Assembly (NCBI GenBank): GCA_958295665.1
Contig: OY282559.1
Span: 259,476,245 to 259,540,244 of the forward strand
Reading direction: 5' to 3'
DNA: 64,000 bases
From: Tipula vernalis
Lineage: Eukaryota; Arthropoda; Insecta; Diptera; Tipulidae
The notes beneath the pieces were generated by a model. It searched no databases. It was given only the letters and a program-made list of their open reading frames with translations, and was not told the origin of the DNA. Made by a program: the position numbers and the translations under genes. Shown here in pieces: positions 33,243 to 45,430 of the stretch; position 1 is the first letter of the stretch; each line of letters starts with the position of its first letter.

Positions 33243-35988
33243 TTTTAGACGATACATTTTTTTTATATGTAAGTTTATTATTGTCTCGTTACAGTTCATA
33301 ATCGTAATAAGCGTCTCAAAGTAATAAATAAACAAAACAAAATGTTATACAACATCTTTATCTCTCGTCGTCTTTGTACCATCAATGCTTGCGCATTTTG
33401 GTCAAAATAAAATTAAAAACAAAAATTTTTTGAATTTTTTTATGATACATCTTACTAAATAAGCTGTTGCATTACGCGGCTCAGATGATTTATGATTCTT
33501 GGTTTGTTATTGAAAATTTTATAACAAAAGGTAGTCATTGTGTGTAAAACACAAAAAAAAAATGTGCAATTTATGAAAATTATTATGTCTTAAGTTATTA
33601 TTTTACAGTAACAGAACCTAATTGGCTTAAAACTATAAAAAAATAAACTCTTCATTTCGTATACGCTCATACATATATTATATTACCGTCAATTGCATAA
33701 AATACGTAGTACATACAGACATACATACATAATTATGTAATTTAATTTATAAAGCCTTGAATTTATCAAAAATCAAATATTGTTTTAATTATACTAATTA
33801 TTAGGTTTTAGTTTTCAATCACGCGCAGTAAATTGCACAAGTAGCTTTGAATTTATAATTTTAATTTATTTGTTTAATTTTTTAACCTTGAGTGACCATC
33901 TTCAGAATAGTTTGGCGAAACTGCGCAAATAAGACAAAATTGAATAGTTAGCACCATATAGAATTAAACTAGAAAACTATTAATTTAATTAACTGAAACT
34001 GCCTAATATGTATATGGTCCGCTCTGAGAGAAAATGTAATCATTTGTCTACGATTAATCTTGACATACGATTAATTATTATCATTTCGTATAACATGTAT
34101 AATCGAACGCCACGGACCATCCAATGAAATAAAAAAATTAATTCTTATTAAAAAGTGAAATCTGTTTTGTTTATACCAAATTTTCACTATCATTTATAAT
34201 AATATTTAACGGTATTATTTTCACGATGTGACATTGATTAGTTAAAAAATTATTATATTTGGGATTATGCTATAAATCATAAAAACTATTAATAATTGAT
34301 AAAACGTGAATTCAACGAACTAAATTAGTACCTAGTAACCAAAAAAAAAAAAAAAAAAAACATTTCTTAACGTCTTTATGATTTTAGTCTTGCTTTGAAT
34401 GCCGAATTATTGGTCTTGTTAATGACACCTTTTACTATTTTAATTTTTTTTTACTGCAGTAATTAAATAATAAATAAATATTTGAAACAAAAAATACAAT
34501 AAAATGTTTGTTGTTGTTAATGTGAGATGATTAGCATAAATGTAAATTACGCGGATAATTACTTAATTTGTAAAACATGAGAGACGGCTTATTGTATAAA
34601 ATAAAGATTTTTTTATTTTTTATTTGTTAACGATCTCAAAAATTATAGATAATACAGGTTAGTCTATCGCACGGATTCATTGAAACCTGGTAGGATAGGT
34701 GGATAAATTCAATTATTGATCTAATTTACCAAATGCTTATACAAGGCAAAGTCGTTGTTCTGCACTGTAACGAATTAATCCAATGGTACTCGACCAAATA
34801 AACCCCAGTTCTGTCAAATTACAATTGCATTTAAATTTGGCAAGGTATATTAAATTCAATTAATTTTAATTTGTTGAAATTTAGTTTGACCAAAGAGTAA
34901 GAGTAAAAAGAGTGTCGAAACCAATGTAAAATTTTCAATCAGCGAGTCTATTCCACCAAAAATTAATGATTTTTTATTTTTCATTTGTTTCTAATTCGTT
35001 CATTGTTTTATTGTTTGATTAAGAAGACACTACTAACTGGGAGAAATTGTTTTCTTAACGAAATAAGCAATGTCTACCATGTTTTAATAATCAATCAACA
35101 TCAACTAATTTTGAGCGAGTTTCGTCTAATTATCGACATTATTTGTTATTGTTTGTCAAAATTTGTGGGTTAAATTGACTTTGTATTATATTTTTTTAAT
35201 TTAATTAAATATTTCGTTATGTTTTTATTTATTTGGTTTAATTTCCCTGGAATTAAAAATTCCAAGATTATTCGGATGTCCGCTAAATTCATCTCACACG
35301 AATCGCGTGATTTGAGTGACTTATCCCTGATTAAAGATGTTGTTAACTTAAACATAATAAATTTGCTTATATTTAATTAAATACTTTACTATATTACGTG
35401 TTCTTTGAACCATGGGTCGAATGGTCTTTCTTTACCTAAAGTTATTTTTATTTTGTTTAATTTCGAATGTATGATTTGGTATAGATTTGGAATGGGATCG
35501 GTGTGTAGAACTTTGACTATACTTGTATCTTGTAGATTCTCTTGAAAAGTGATTCTTAATCTAAATGTCATGTATATACGAGTACTATGTTCACGTAATT
35601 TTATACAATAAAGGAGAGCAAGAAACTGATGGTAACTGCTATTCTCTAATTTGGATGGATAATCTAATAATCCGTCGTCTCAAAGAAAGACTGCAGTAAG
35701 ACGAACCTTCACGTCCTTAAAAAACCAAAGAGACCAACAAACAAGGTGGATTCAAGCTGCCAGAAAGAACTTATAGATTTTCAATGGAGCAAATCCTTAA
35801 TATAAGACAATTATAGGAGCTATGTATGTGAGGAACTACTTCAAAAATCCAAATATAGAATTTCCACTGCTCTACCAACAAATTCTTGCTCTCCGAATAC
35901 ACAGAAGGATAAGCGGACAAATATGGATTGCCTAATAAAATTTAAACATGAGTTAATTTCAATTTTTGGCTATATTTCCGATAGTTCT
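33243..35988. other. Long non-coding AT-rich stretch
   Basis: No gene recognised. Contains a pure A20 run at 34341-34360. Frames at 34985-35173, 35170-35355 and 35389-35571 have no family motif. It may be intronic or intergenic. Confidence 0.5.
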
Positions 35989-35990
35989 TA

Positions 35991-36169
35991 CACTCTAAAA
36001 ACCAAAAAGTAATTGTAAAATATCACGAAAAAATGATATTTTACCACCAATTATTACTGTAAAATACACAACGACATGTAATAATTAACAAGTCGTTGTG
36101 TATTTTACAGTAATTATTGATGGTAAAATATCATTTTTTCGTGATATTTTACAATTACTTTTTAGAGTG
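35991..36169. mobile_element. 179-bp palindromic MITE with TA target duplication
   Basis: Starts CACTCTAAAAA and ends TTTTTAGAGTG, flanked by TA at 35989-35990 and 36170-36171. Almost the whole element is one inverted repeat: AAGTAATTGTAAAATATCAC and AATGATATTTTACC and TAAAATACACAACGAC are each matched on the opposite arm, with about two mismatches and a 6-base insertion in the left arm. The loop is about 16 bases between CGAC and GTCG. The TA flanks fit Tc1/mariner mobilisation. Non-coding. Confidence 0.85.
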
Positions 36170-36171
36170 TA

Positions 36172-37085
36172 GGTTCATTGACAGATTTAAGGTTTCATTT
36201 TCTAAAATCCTCTTGGGGAAGATAATTCATCAATTACAAAATATTTAAAATACTCGTGATTACACAGATAGAATTTTGGTAGTGTTTAGGAGCCAACTCA
36301 CTGTAAAACTGGTGTTCAAAATTCTAAATTCTGCTAAATAGTCATATTCCTCAGAACGTCGCGCGTTTTGTATCAGGATTAGTATTTTGTTGAACTATCG
36401 GAAAATGTTGGTAGTTTGTAGTATAAATGGTCGAGAAACAAGTGGGCTAAAATCGGGACTAGAAAATTCGGTCCCACCATAATAAAACCTGTAGGAACCG
36501 ACTCAAGATTCCTACAGGAAATTAAAACTTCAAGACAATTGAAATAAACGATTCGAATGAATGACGGTTACCTTAAGTCGCCAACGACCTGACCAAGTTT
36601 AGCAAAACAAAACAATGTCCAATACAATGTCAGCAGCTTTCGAAATTTCAACAGAGTATTGGGAGCAAATGTTAATACAACGATTTCCCCTGAATGCCGA
36701 TTAAACTCTTATTTTGTCTACAGTAATAGAAAATTTGGTTGATAATTAACTCGTTCGCTACCAGTCTCATGGCGAAAGGTCCACCATAGCAAGGGATTTT
36801 GTTCGGGATTATATGACACCAATTAGATTACAATATACAATACATAATTCAATATTTATTCATAAATTGTCAAAAACATCCGTAACCTATTTGTGGAATA
36901 GCATAAAATGATGTGTGACACATATGTATGTATGTGTATGTGACTTACCGAACGAGTTAATGGTTTTAATTTTGAAAATTTTTACGTTCAATTTGATTTA
37001 AATTAATGTCTAACTTGAGATATCGCAAATAGGCATCTGGCAAGTTGGGTGAACGGAAAAAGAATGAATTCCAATTCAAAAAAGG
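36172..37085. other. Non-coding stretch
   Basis: No recognised gene or element. Confidence 0.45.
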
Positions 37086-37560
37086 GCTGAAATCTAGCGA
37101 GGTGATCAGGTCAACCATCAACCCAATCTAACCTCCAATAGAACCACTAACTGAACCCTTACTCATTCCCAACTCAATTTCTAAATCGACCTACAACTGA
37201 ACCTCCAACTTAATCTCCAACTTAATCCCAAACTCAATCCCAACGCAATCCCCAACGCAATTATTAAATCGATCCCAAACCAACCCCAACTCAATACTAA
37301 TTCAACTTCCAACTTGCTCCGCCCCTCCCTTGCCCCCCAACAAAGCCCCAACTACTGATTTTTGGTTTGGCCATTGCAATCCTCAAACCAATATGGTCCG
37401 AACTCAATTGAAAACAAGTCAAGCTAACATCCAACTTAACCCTCAAAAGAACTACAAATAAACTCCCAACCGAACCACTGACTCAACTTAGTCCCGACTC
37501 AAGCCTAACTCGACCCCAACTCAGCCCTTAACTTAACCCCAAACTCAATGACTTCGGGCA
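37086..37560. repeat. Degenerate CCAACTCAATC-type repeat tract
   Basis: Dozens of variants of CCCAACTCAA / CTCCAACTTAATC, about 10-13 bases per unit, run with strong C/A over G/T strand skew. They are interrupted at about 37350-37400 by an unrelated stretch. A short outlier lies at 37908-37965. No stable reading frame is preserved. It looks like an old expanded simple repeat, or the remnant of a repetitive protein or long tandem array. Confidence 0.6.
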
Positions 37561-40500
37561 AATAAAATAGCCAACCAATTGTTGATTGGAATTCGATTGA
37601 TTTTTAATTCTTGGCAGAAATTTGGAATATTTTATTGTGAAAAGCGAATAAAACATTGGCAAGCAGGTTTGTATATATCTAACCTTTTATTTATAAATGC
37701 AAAAAAGGGTCAACATAATAATATAGTTCACAAATCCAACCCATAGAACTGGAAAAACTGAATATGAAAACTTTTTTGTTGAACACAATAACTTTAAAAT
37801 TGAATAGAATTTAAATTCCATCACCTTAGCAGGAACTTGAAGAATTACAACTGAGATACTTGATAGTTCAGTTGCTTACAGGCGTACGTAAATGAACTCA
37901 ACCCAAATCAGCATAAGCTAATCAACTCCAAACACAACACCCCAACTCAATCCTAAAACCAGCAAAATAGTCAATGTGAAACCAAAACCATGCGGTAATA
38001 CCACGTGTTAAAAACCACGTTGTTGGGTCAGTTCCTATAATCAAATCTATCCACTTGACGTACAAGTTTCAAAAGCGACTGAACACGTTTGCAAAGTGCT
38101 TTTTAGATTATCGCAATAATCATAGATTGCGCGTTCAATTTCATTTTGAAAATGACATCAAAGTAAAAAAATCGTATATCACTTAAATTTTTATCACTTT
38201 TTTGTTATTTACGTTTATCGTCTTTGTACAAATAGACTTCGATAACCAAACTATGGATGCGGTAATCCTGAAAAAATTAAATGAATCGTACAAGAGGTAA
38301 ATTTTCAAAGCTTACGTTAACTAGTTAGTGACAGTTTTGAAGCTCCGAAATTTACAACTATGAGTTTTAAGTTTAAAGGTTACGATCTCTCCATAAGTAA
38401 GAAATTAAGTTATCAATAAAACTGATGTTAGAAATTATTCTCTGCCTCGCCTCTTAAAAAGCACTAAATTTAAATATATTAAATGGAAGCCCACCATTAT
38501 TATATTAAAGCAAATCGAAACCATATTAACAAATTCCTCTCTCTTTATTTTGAAATATAATTGAGATGAAGAATTAGCAAACACTATATGTATATAAATA
38601 ATATATTACATCAAAATAAACATAAATTAATTTTGACATTTCTACATAAATATACGTACGTATACAATAAATAAAACCCAATAAATTTCTCTTGCACCAA
38701 ACACACTAACAAAAAACTACTTAAGAAACTGCACTCGTTTAATTCTAGTTTCAAAAATTTATTGAAACATTCGTTTTGTGAAAATATTGCAATCTACTCT
38801 CAAGTGTAACCATACAAATTGGGGCAAATAAAATATTGGTTTAGATTCCAAATTTCACAAAATAGTGCTAATTTCCTAACTGATTTAGTTTTTTATGAAT
38901 GAATATCTACTCTAGACGGTAATACTCGTAGTTCATTAAAACAGAACAGTTTTTTCCCGTTTTTTTTAGAACCGTACCACTACATCTCGTCAAATCATTG
39001 AACTATTATTACACATAAACTAATCCATCTTTACACGTATTGTCTTCAAAAACACCAAACTCATCATTATTGTTCAACACAAAACAAAATATTATTAAGA
39101 AACGGTAGAAGATTTATGTTTTGTTGTATACGAACAAATTGAAAGTGTCGTCTCTCTTCAATAATTTTGTTTTTGAGTGACAATGTTTTTGAGTAAAAAA
39201 AGAAAATAACGGGGTCAATGGCAAATAGAATTACATAGATATTAGATATTTTATATTTGTGTAATTTAATTAATTATGTACTCTGTGAAAGGTCGTAATG
39301 GAAATGTGTCTTTACACATTTTCCTCTTCTGCTTGATTGATTAATTATCTTAACCAATTTCTTATATACATAAGCACATTATGAAAAATTGTTAAGTTCT
39401 GCTTGCTGGTTTTTGTGTTGGACATGACAAATTAAGGGATTTCTTCGATTATACATATTACAAATAATGTTCATTATTTCGTTTATTATTATCAAACTTT
39501 TGAAGATAACACATTACTCAGTTGGTGCCTTCCGTTTATCGGCTGTCAAAAGAAGCCTACCTACTTATCAACAAACAACTATCAATTATTGTATTTGGAA
39601 AAAAAATAGTAAATATTTTGCAATTAATATTTACAATCCATTTTATCATCTACATATATATAGACACCAAATAACACTTTTAACAAAAAAAACCAAGTTT
39701 TGATACGTTTATTAATTCAAGTTCAATAATTAATTGAATTATTTCGTATACAAAAAAAAAATCGAATAACTTAAAATAATATTTATGTGTAAATAGATAG
39801 AAATGATAAGGAAACATTCTTGTTTACCTCGGAATTTCGTTTTTATAGTATTATTCCATTAAATTTTAGTAAGATTAGAGCCGCTCGCTCTTATCTAACC
39901 GTTCGCTGATCACACGCAAGCATACATCAATGTAAAATACCTGAAAACAAACATAAAAATATTGAATTAGATTTAGTGTGGTTATAAAATTATAGAAAAT
40001 ATAATCGGGTTTGATACACATACACATGACATTATGTTAAAAAAATGGTTTAACTATAAATTCTGATTTGACAATTATTTTAAGAAACACATAAAAATTT
40101 ACAGGTTTAGATTTTTTAAAGCGACTAGGTAATCGAGACTGCAATAAGTCTTGAGTTGAAACAAATTAGATTGAAAAGTTAGCACGATAAACATTATGGC
40201 AAAATTAATGGTTTACATCTTCAATATTCTACTTTTAGTACAAATTGGCATGAAAATGGTTTGAGTATTAGCTAAAAGCAAAAAAATAAAAAATGAATTA
40301 ACGATAGATTCATGGTTGCCTTAATTCATTTGTTCATTTACTCTGATATATTTTTTTAATTAATCAAAATACGTCAGTTTCGATCCATGTATGGAGATGT
40401 CAATTTTTACTCTTGACGTTTAATACATTTTTGAAACTGAGTAGAAATGAATAACAAGTTGACGGATGAGTAGTATTGCTGGCTTAAGAAAGCTCCAGAA

Positions 40501-40676
40501 TTACCAGAAGAAAGGGGTTCCATTTAAGGATCTGGGTTACCGCTGTAAACTATGGTTCGCAACTCGCCAAAATTCAGTTTAAAGATCACGAATCACTTTT
40601 TAACTGGCAAACCTCATTTACAAATGTTGTAGTAATCAAAACAATATAATAAATATCTAAAAAATTACAAGCACAA
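37561..40676. other. Long non-coding stretch
   Basis: No gene recognised. Rich in ATATAC/TATATA words and A/T runs. The 78-codon frame at 39467-39703 lacks any family motif. Confidence 0.5.
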
Positions 40677-40678
40677 TA

Positions 40679-40952
40679 CAGGGTGGTTCAATAATTGCTT
40701 AAAGTGGAAATTTTATATTTTAGTACTAATGTAAAACACATGTCTTTACTTTAGAGCCTCATGTTCGGAAAGTGAGCGACATGAAATATTGCCTTTGGTC
40801 TTGGGCACTAATTACTTATTCATCAACAATAAGCATTACCTTTAATTTAAATATAAGATTGCATAATTTGGAGCTTAGGCTTCACAATGACAGCAAGGAA
40901 AGCCTAGCCACGAACCACTGATTTCGAGCGATTTATAATGTTTGAACCACTG
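40679..40952. mobile_element. Possible 274-bp Tc1/mariner MITE
   Basis: CAGGGTGGTTCAATAATT at the left and, on the minus strand, CAGTGGTTCAAACATTATA at the right form short inverted ends with a small gap. TA at 40677-40678 and 40953-40954 flanks them. The interior is non-coding. The ends are short, so chance is not excluded. Confidence 0.45.
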
Positions 40953-40954
40953 TA

Positions 40955-43330
40955 GCAAGAGAACGCCTAAACCTAATAATAAATAAATTGATTTTAACAA
41001 GCCTGTACAGTTTATCATTTCTCTTACCGCCTATAGACATTGTCACGCAAAACACCTACAGCCGCATAGACGACACAGCCCACCGCGAATTTTTTTTGGC
41101 TGTAATTTTGATTTTTTTTTTGTATTTGTGTAGATTACAAATTTTGTGTCGACACACACTATTTTTGTGTATGTGTTGAGCTGCTTTGTAAAAAGAACTA
41201 TGAAGTTTTGGAAGAAATGGTTAAAAGTATAAAAGACTTCTAGTTTAAATAAGGACAAGAGTTAATTTGACAATCCCAGTTGTGATTTCATTATGTAAGC
41301 CGACCATTTTGCTCCTTGGCTATTTTCATAATTTTCGTATTTAACAATGTCTGTACTGCTTTTAGTATTTATGAATGTTTCATACGATAAATTTAAAAAT
41401 TGGAGCATGTGAGACGATTTCCTAATTGTTGAATGGGTTTACGAAAATTCTGAAAATTACCATGGACTAAATGGCGCTAGTCTGAATTACTTTTCCATAT
41501 CAAATGAGATAATTAACATTAGCACTTCTAGCGTAAATGATGGTGAGGTTAATGTGTAGTACAAGTGGTATGCAGTAGGCCGAGCGGCGAATAATGATCT
41601 CTAATAAATCTGTCGATGGTCCTTTAGAAGAGAATCCTGAGAACACGATGGTAGACTGGAAGTAATAAAATCAGAACTGATAATATTAAACCAGTGAAAT
41701 GAACAAAAAGAAGCAACTCACAGGCTAGGCAGCCGAAATTGTCTTCGTAAACAAAGGTGCTTGCAATTTAATGTCCTTAGCAGGTCGAAATTCTTTCTAT
41801 GTAACAAGTAGAGGAGGAACAAGCTCGACAGAGAAAAAATCCCAGTCCGTTAATATTCTTATTGAATACAATTATTTGTTGTTAGACTCACTAGAAAGAT
41901 TTGGATTCATCAATCCTATGGTGGTGATTACACCACGAGGATACACTGATGGCTCTGTAAAAGGAGGCAGCCGCTCAAAATATCTTTAATGTTTGAGAAT
42001 TCCTCACAAAACTATTTATGGGTGTCACGATTATTGCAGCTACAAATTGAAATGCTCTCGCTTCGTACAAAACACGATGACCCACCTGAATGGATAACAC
42101 ACCAACTAAGATCGATCCGGAAAACATCTAACTTCGCCTCATCGAGATTGTTTAGTGAATTATGATCGCGGTCCCAACATTTTTTAATAACGGGATCGGC
42201 GACGGTTTGAGCATAAGTATGCAATTTTTAATGTCATTTTGGAAGTTGTGCCGGTTATTGCTCGGTTCCGCTTGGGAGTGCTCGAAGAATCGCTATTAGC
42301 TTTCTCCGCAAAAAAACCGAGCATAAGTTAGGACAGCTTTCTTTACAGGTGCTGTAAATTATGCTTGCATGCACGCCTGGTTTTCTGACAATGTCTCTAT
42401 TCCGCTTTAGAACCGTTACTATCGTCATTAAGGGGAATACTTCCGGTACCCAAAGTAATATCATCAACTTCCAAAATGTCGTGGTCAGTAATCTCTACTG
42501 CTCTACATCGGACTCTAGAGTGGACCCAATATTGCCCCGAAAAATCGGAAAAACAATAAACAGAACAGGACCAAAAAGGAAAGCAAAACAAAACAGATTC
42601 AAATAGGAAAAAAAGCGACAAACCGGCTTAAGAACGGCAACAAGCCTATGAAAAACTTCGCACTCAAAGAATTAGAGATGAGGTGGATTGCTATTCTGCT
42701 ACCTTGGGCGAAACACTTTATTATTGAGCGTAATCAGAGGTATACTAAGTTTGCTTTATCTTTAAAAAGGAACAGCTAAGAATACTGGTTGGAATTCTTA
42801 AAGAGTATGGCTATTTCGAAAGTTATCTCCATCGCGCATCCGCGATTTGGTATAGAATCCTAGGTTAGCAGCACGAGCCCTTGTGGCATTAAGTGCGGAA
42901 CGTTTTTGAGTTCCAACTAATAATAATAAACAGTTGATTTAATTTGAAGTCGTACTTTTGAATAATTCATAAGAAAATTTGAAATTATTCATTGCTTTTT
43001 TATATCGTACATAAAATATCATACAATCTTTTTAACTTTTATCTAATACATAAGTAAGACAGGAGGAAAGGAATGTTAGAATTATAGATTCGACCTGGTT
43101 TCAGCCACCTATGCAGTCGACAAGCTGTTAGTCACAAGACAATACAATCTACCAATCAGCGATCTCCATTGGAGCCTAAGTTTTTCTGAAAAGCTATAAG
43201 GATTTTTTTTGTCTCCGCTATTTTGCCGGACGATTAAAAGTGTCCGCAAGTATTATTTAATGAACCATTTTAATTTATTAACATTTGCATTATGTTTTGA
43301 GGTTATATTTTGTAGTTCAGCTCAATGATA
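40955..43330. other. Stretch with unassigned open frames
   Basis: Several frames of 60-81 codons between 40988 and 42621 occur on both strands (for example 41771-41989 plus and 42012-42224 minus). I recognise no domain. Base composition at 41750-42900 is less AT-rich than the flanks, which hints at an old element or gene remnant, but no motif supports a name. Confidence 0.35.
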
Positions 43331-43331
43331 T

Positions 43332-43450
43332 TTGTTTATTTATTTATTTTATTTATTTATTGTGTACATTTAATTTAAATCGTTTTCGGCACACCCTATT
43401 TTGAGCATCAGCTCATTCATAATAGGGTGTACCAAAAAAAAATAATTTCA
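43332..43450 (-). mobile_element. LINE 3' end with tail and 3' hairpin (minus strand)
   Basis: TTTATTTATTTATTTTATTT at 43334-43362 is an AAAT-type LINE tail on the minus strand. Just upstream of it on that strand lies a hairpin (GGCACACCCTATT at 43388, complementary to AATAGGGTGTACC at 43421), as expected for a structured 3' UTR. No coding remains, so this is a strongly 5'-truncated copy. Confidence 0.5.
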
Positions 43451-44140
43451 CCCAGTAGCATCTCCAAATCCCAGAATAACTTGAGTCTTTGCTTGAAACA
43501 GTCAAGGCATTAGTTTTTCTTTTGGTTTCGCTAGATCTTTGCTTTTGACCAACAAACTTCATCAAAATCGTGAGAAAATAGGCTTAGAACAACATCTTCA
43601 TCTGATATAATGACATCAACGTTTCTGTTCGTTTTTGGGATGGGACGCAAGCAATTTTGATTTAAGCAAATCTACCATACTATTTGCGAATTGCTAAATT
43701 ATCGAGTATCTGCCCCAAACAGTATTTGGAAAACATCGATTTAAAATCGAAGCCAATTTAGGCTCTACAATCAAATTTTATTCGATTTTTCTAATATTTA
43801 ATTTATGGTAGATTAAAATTTTCGATTATTTCGTCCTATGAAAGGTATTTTTACTTTTTCAATTAATTAGTAAAGTAAAGAAAATTTGAAAATTTAACAA
43901 ATCCAAATTTTTGAAAATTGCTGTTCAAAGTTTGAAAAAATTTAATACAAACAATGTATAGTACTGTTAGCATAAATATACGATGAATTTTATTCTAACT
44001 AAGTTGCGAAAAGTTAGAACAACAAAAACTCTACAATCGTAATAGAGGTGATTATTTAACTGGACGCTGGTCCAGTTATAAATAAAGTGTTGATTTTTGA
44101 AGGTTTATCTTTTTTCAGGTTCTCTCAATCTGAAAAATTA
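43451..44140. other. Non-coding stretch
   Basis: No recognised gene. At 44158-44175 TCTGTCTGTCAGTCTGTTTG is followed by AACCAATCGAACTGAAACTT and AAAATCGGCCAACCGGAAGT, a phrase recurring near many insect element remnants. Confidence 0.45.
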
Positions 44141-44262
44141 GATTTCGAAGTGGTGTCTGTCTGTCAGTCTGTTTGAGTTCTCTCAGCCCAGATAGTTTAA
44201 CCAATCGAACTGAAACTTCATATTTAATCTTTTTCTCATAAATTCGGAAGTCTCAGTGAATT

Positions 44263-44870
44263 TTAGTGAAAATCGGCCAACCGGAAGTGGCAACTCCAGT
44301 GGGCCAGAAAATGTATTTTGGAAATATCTGAAAAGTGATAGTCCAATGAGCAATGAGATTCAGTCAACTGGGTATGGCGTAATCCTGAAGAATTTACGTT
44401 GCCAAAACATACCCAAACCATGACACCACCATGTTTGATAGTAGGCACTATAAGTGCTTCTGAAGCCCTCTCTTCTTTTGACAGGCGTAGAAACACACGA
44501 CTATTGGATTCGAAAATTTAAAACTTTGATTCATCTTGCGGTAACTTGTGGTGCGTTTAGAGAGAACTTTGATGAAGTTATCCTCTTGATTTTTTATGCA
44601 TTTGGGCCTACCAGATCATTTTATATCTTCATTTTTCCGAGTTTCTTGTTCTCTAGCAAGAGTGTAGTGGACACCTTTACAAGAAAATCCGAGCCTTTCT
44701 GCATTTTGACGTTCACTGTACCCTTCCTGACGTAGAGTACAAATAGGGCTTCGCTGTTCAAGCGTGATTTGCTTGAGTTTGCTATTTTCAGAAGAAAAAA
44801 TACGGTCAAAGCAATTAGTCGAAATCTTTAAAATACAGACAATGTTAATAACACAACCTTCCCGTGCCAA
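44263..44870 (-). pseudogene. Tc1-like transposase, internally deleted
   Basis: On the minus strand, frame 44870-44616 gives the N-terminal helix-turn-helix region (KQITLEQRSPICTLRQEGYS, then ERQNAERLGFS..GVHYTL), then EQETRKNEDIK, the Tc1 TG...R linker. A further frame gives SGRPK, the GRPR-like hook, and FIKVLSKRTTSYRK. After a deletion, frame 44496-44263 begins SRVFLRLSKEE-like sequence and PTIKHGGVMVWVCFG, the block between the first and second catalytic Asp (normally HGGGSVMVWGCF). The final DDE part is missing. Confidence 0.7.
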
Positions 44871-45090
44871 TGCTCAAGTGCGACTAAATCCAAAAAAGTT
44901 AAAACCAAGAAATATTTTCAATAAAATCATACCATTGCATAAAAGAAAGTACCGTACGGATTAAGCCATAAAACACGTGTTTCGTCAAAATCTAGGAATT
45001 TGTTAAAAATTGATTTTGTGTAAACAATCGTAAAAGGCCGTAAAACTTAATTTTATTGCATATAGTCGGCAATCTTTCGTTTTGTTTAAA

Positions 45091-45127
45091 AACAGATGTG
45101 CTTCCAAACTTTTTGGACGGTAGTGTA
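45091..45127 (-). repeat. Tc1 terminal inverted repeat (5' side)
   Basis: On the minus strand TACACTACCGTCCAAAAAGT then TTGGAAGCACATCTG has the typical look of a Tc1-family end (CAGT...CC.AAAGTTTGG). It lies about 250 bp before the transposase start, the normal distance. The opposite end was not found, so the 3' half of the element is lost. Confidence 0.6.
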
Positions 45128-45169
45128 TTTATTTTAATAAAAACATTTTTTGGTTTTTAGATTTAGATT

Positions 45170-45430
45170 TCTTTTAGATGTAGATTTCTTAAAATTCAAA
45201 AAGTTTGAAATTTCTTGATATTTTAAAATTCATACGTACTTAAAATCATTTAAATTCTCGAATTTCTGGAAACTCCTAATGTTAAATCTCTTAATTCATA
45301 CAACCCTTTAAGTTAAAATGCTCTGTAAAAAAATATTCTTCTGAAATTCTTAAATGTGTCAATATTTTGAAACTCTTGAATTTCTGTAAAATCTTTCAAA
45401 ATTGTATTTTAAAATTTTTTCAGTTGAAGT
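45170..45430. repeat. AAATTT-rich cryptic simple sequence
   Basis: Variants of AAAATTCAAAAAGTTTGAAATTTC and TTGAATTTCTGTAAAAT fill this stretch with no strict period; related to the tracts at 22335, 55380 and 62515. Confidence 0.5.

Noticed and set aside
41771..42621. Cluster of frames of 70-81 codons on both strands
   Set aside because: No recognisable domain and mutual overlap; kept only as an unassigned stretch.
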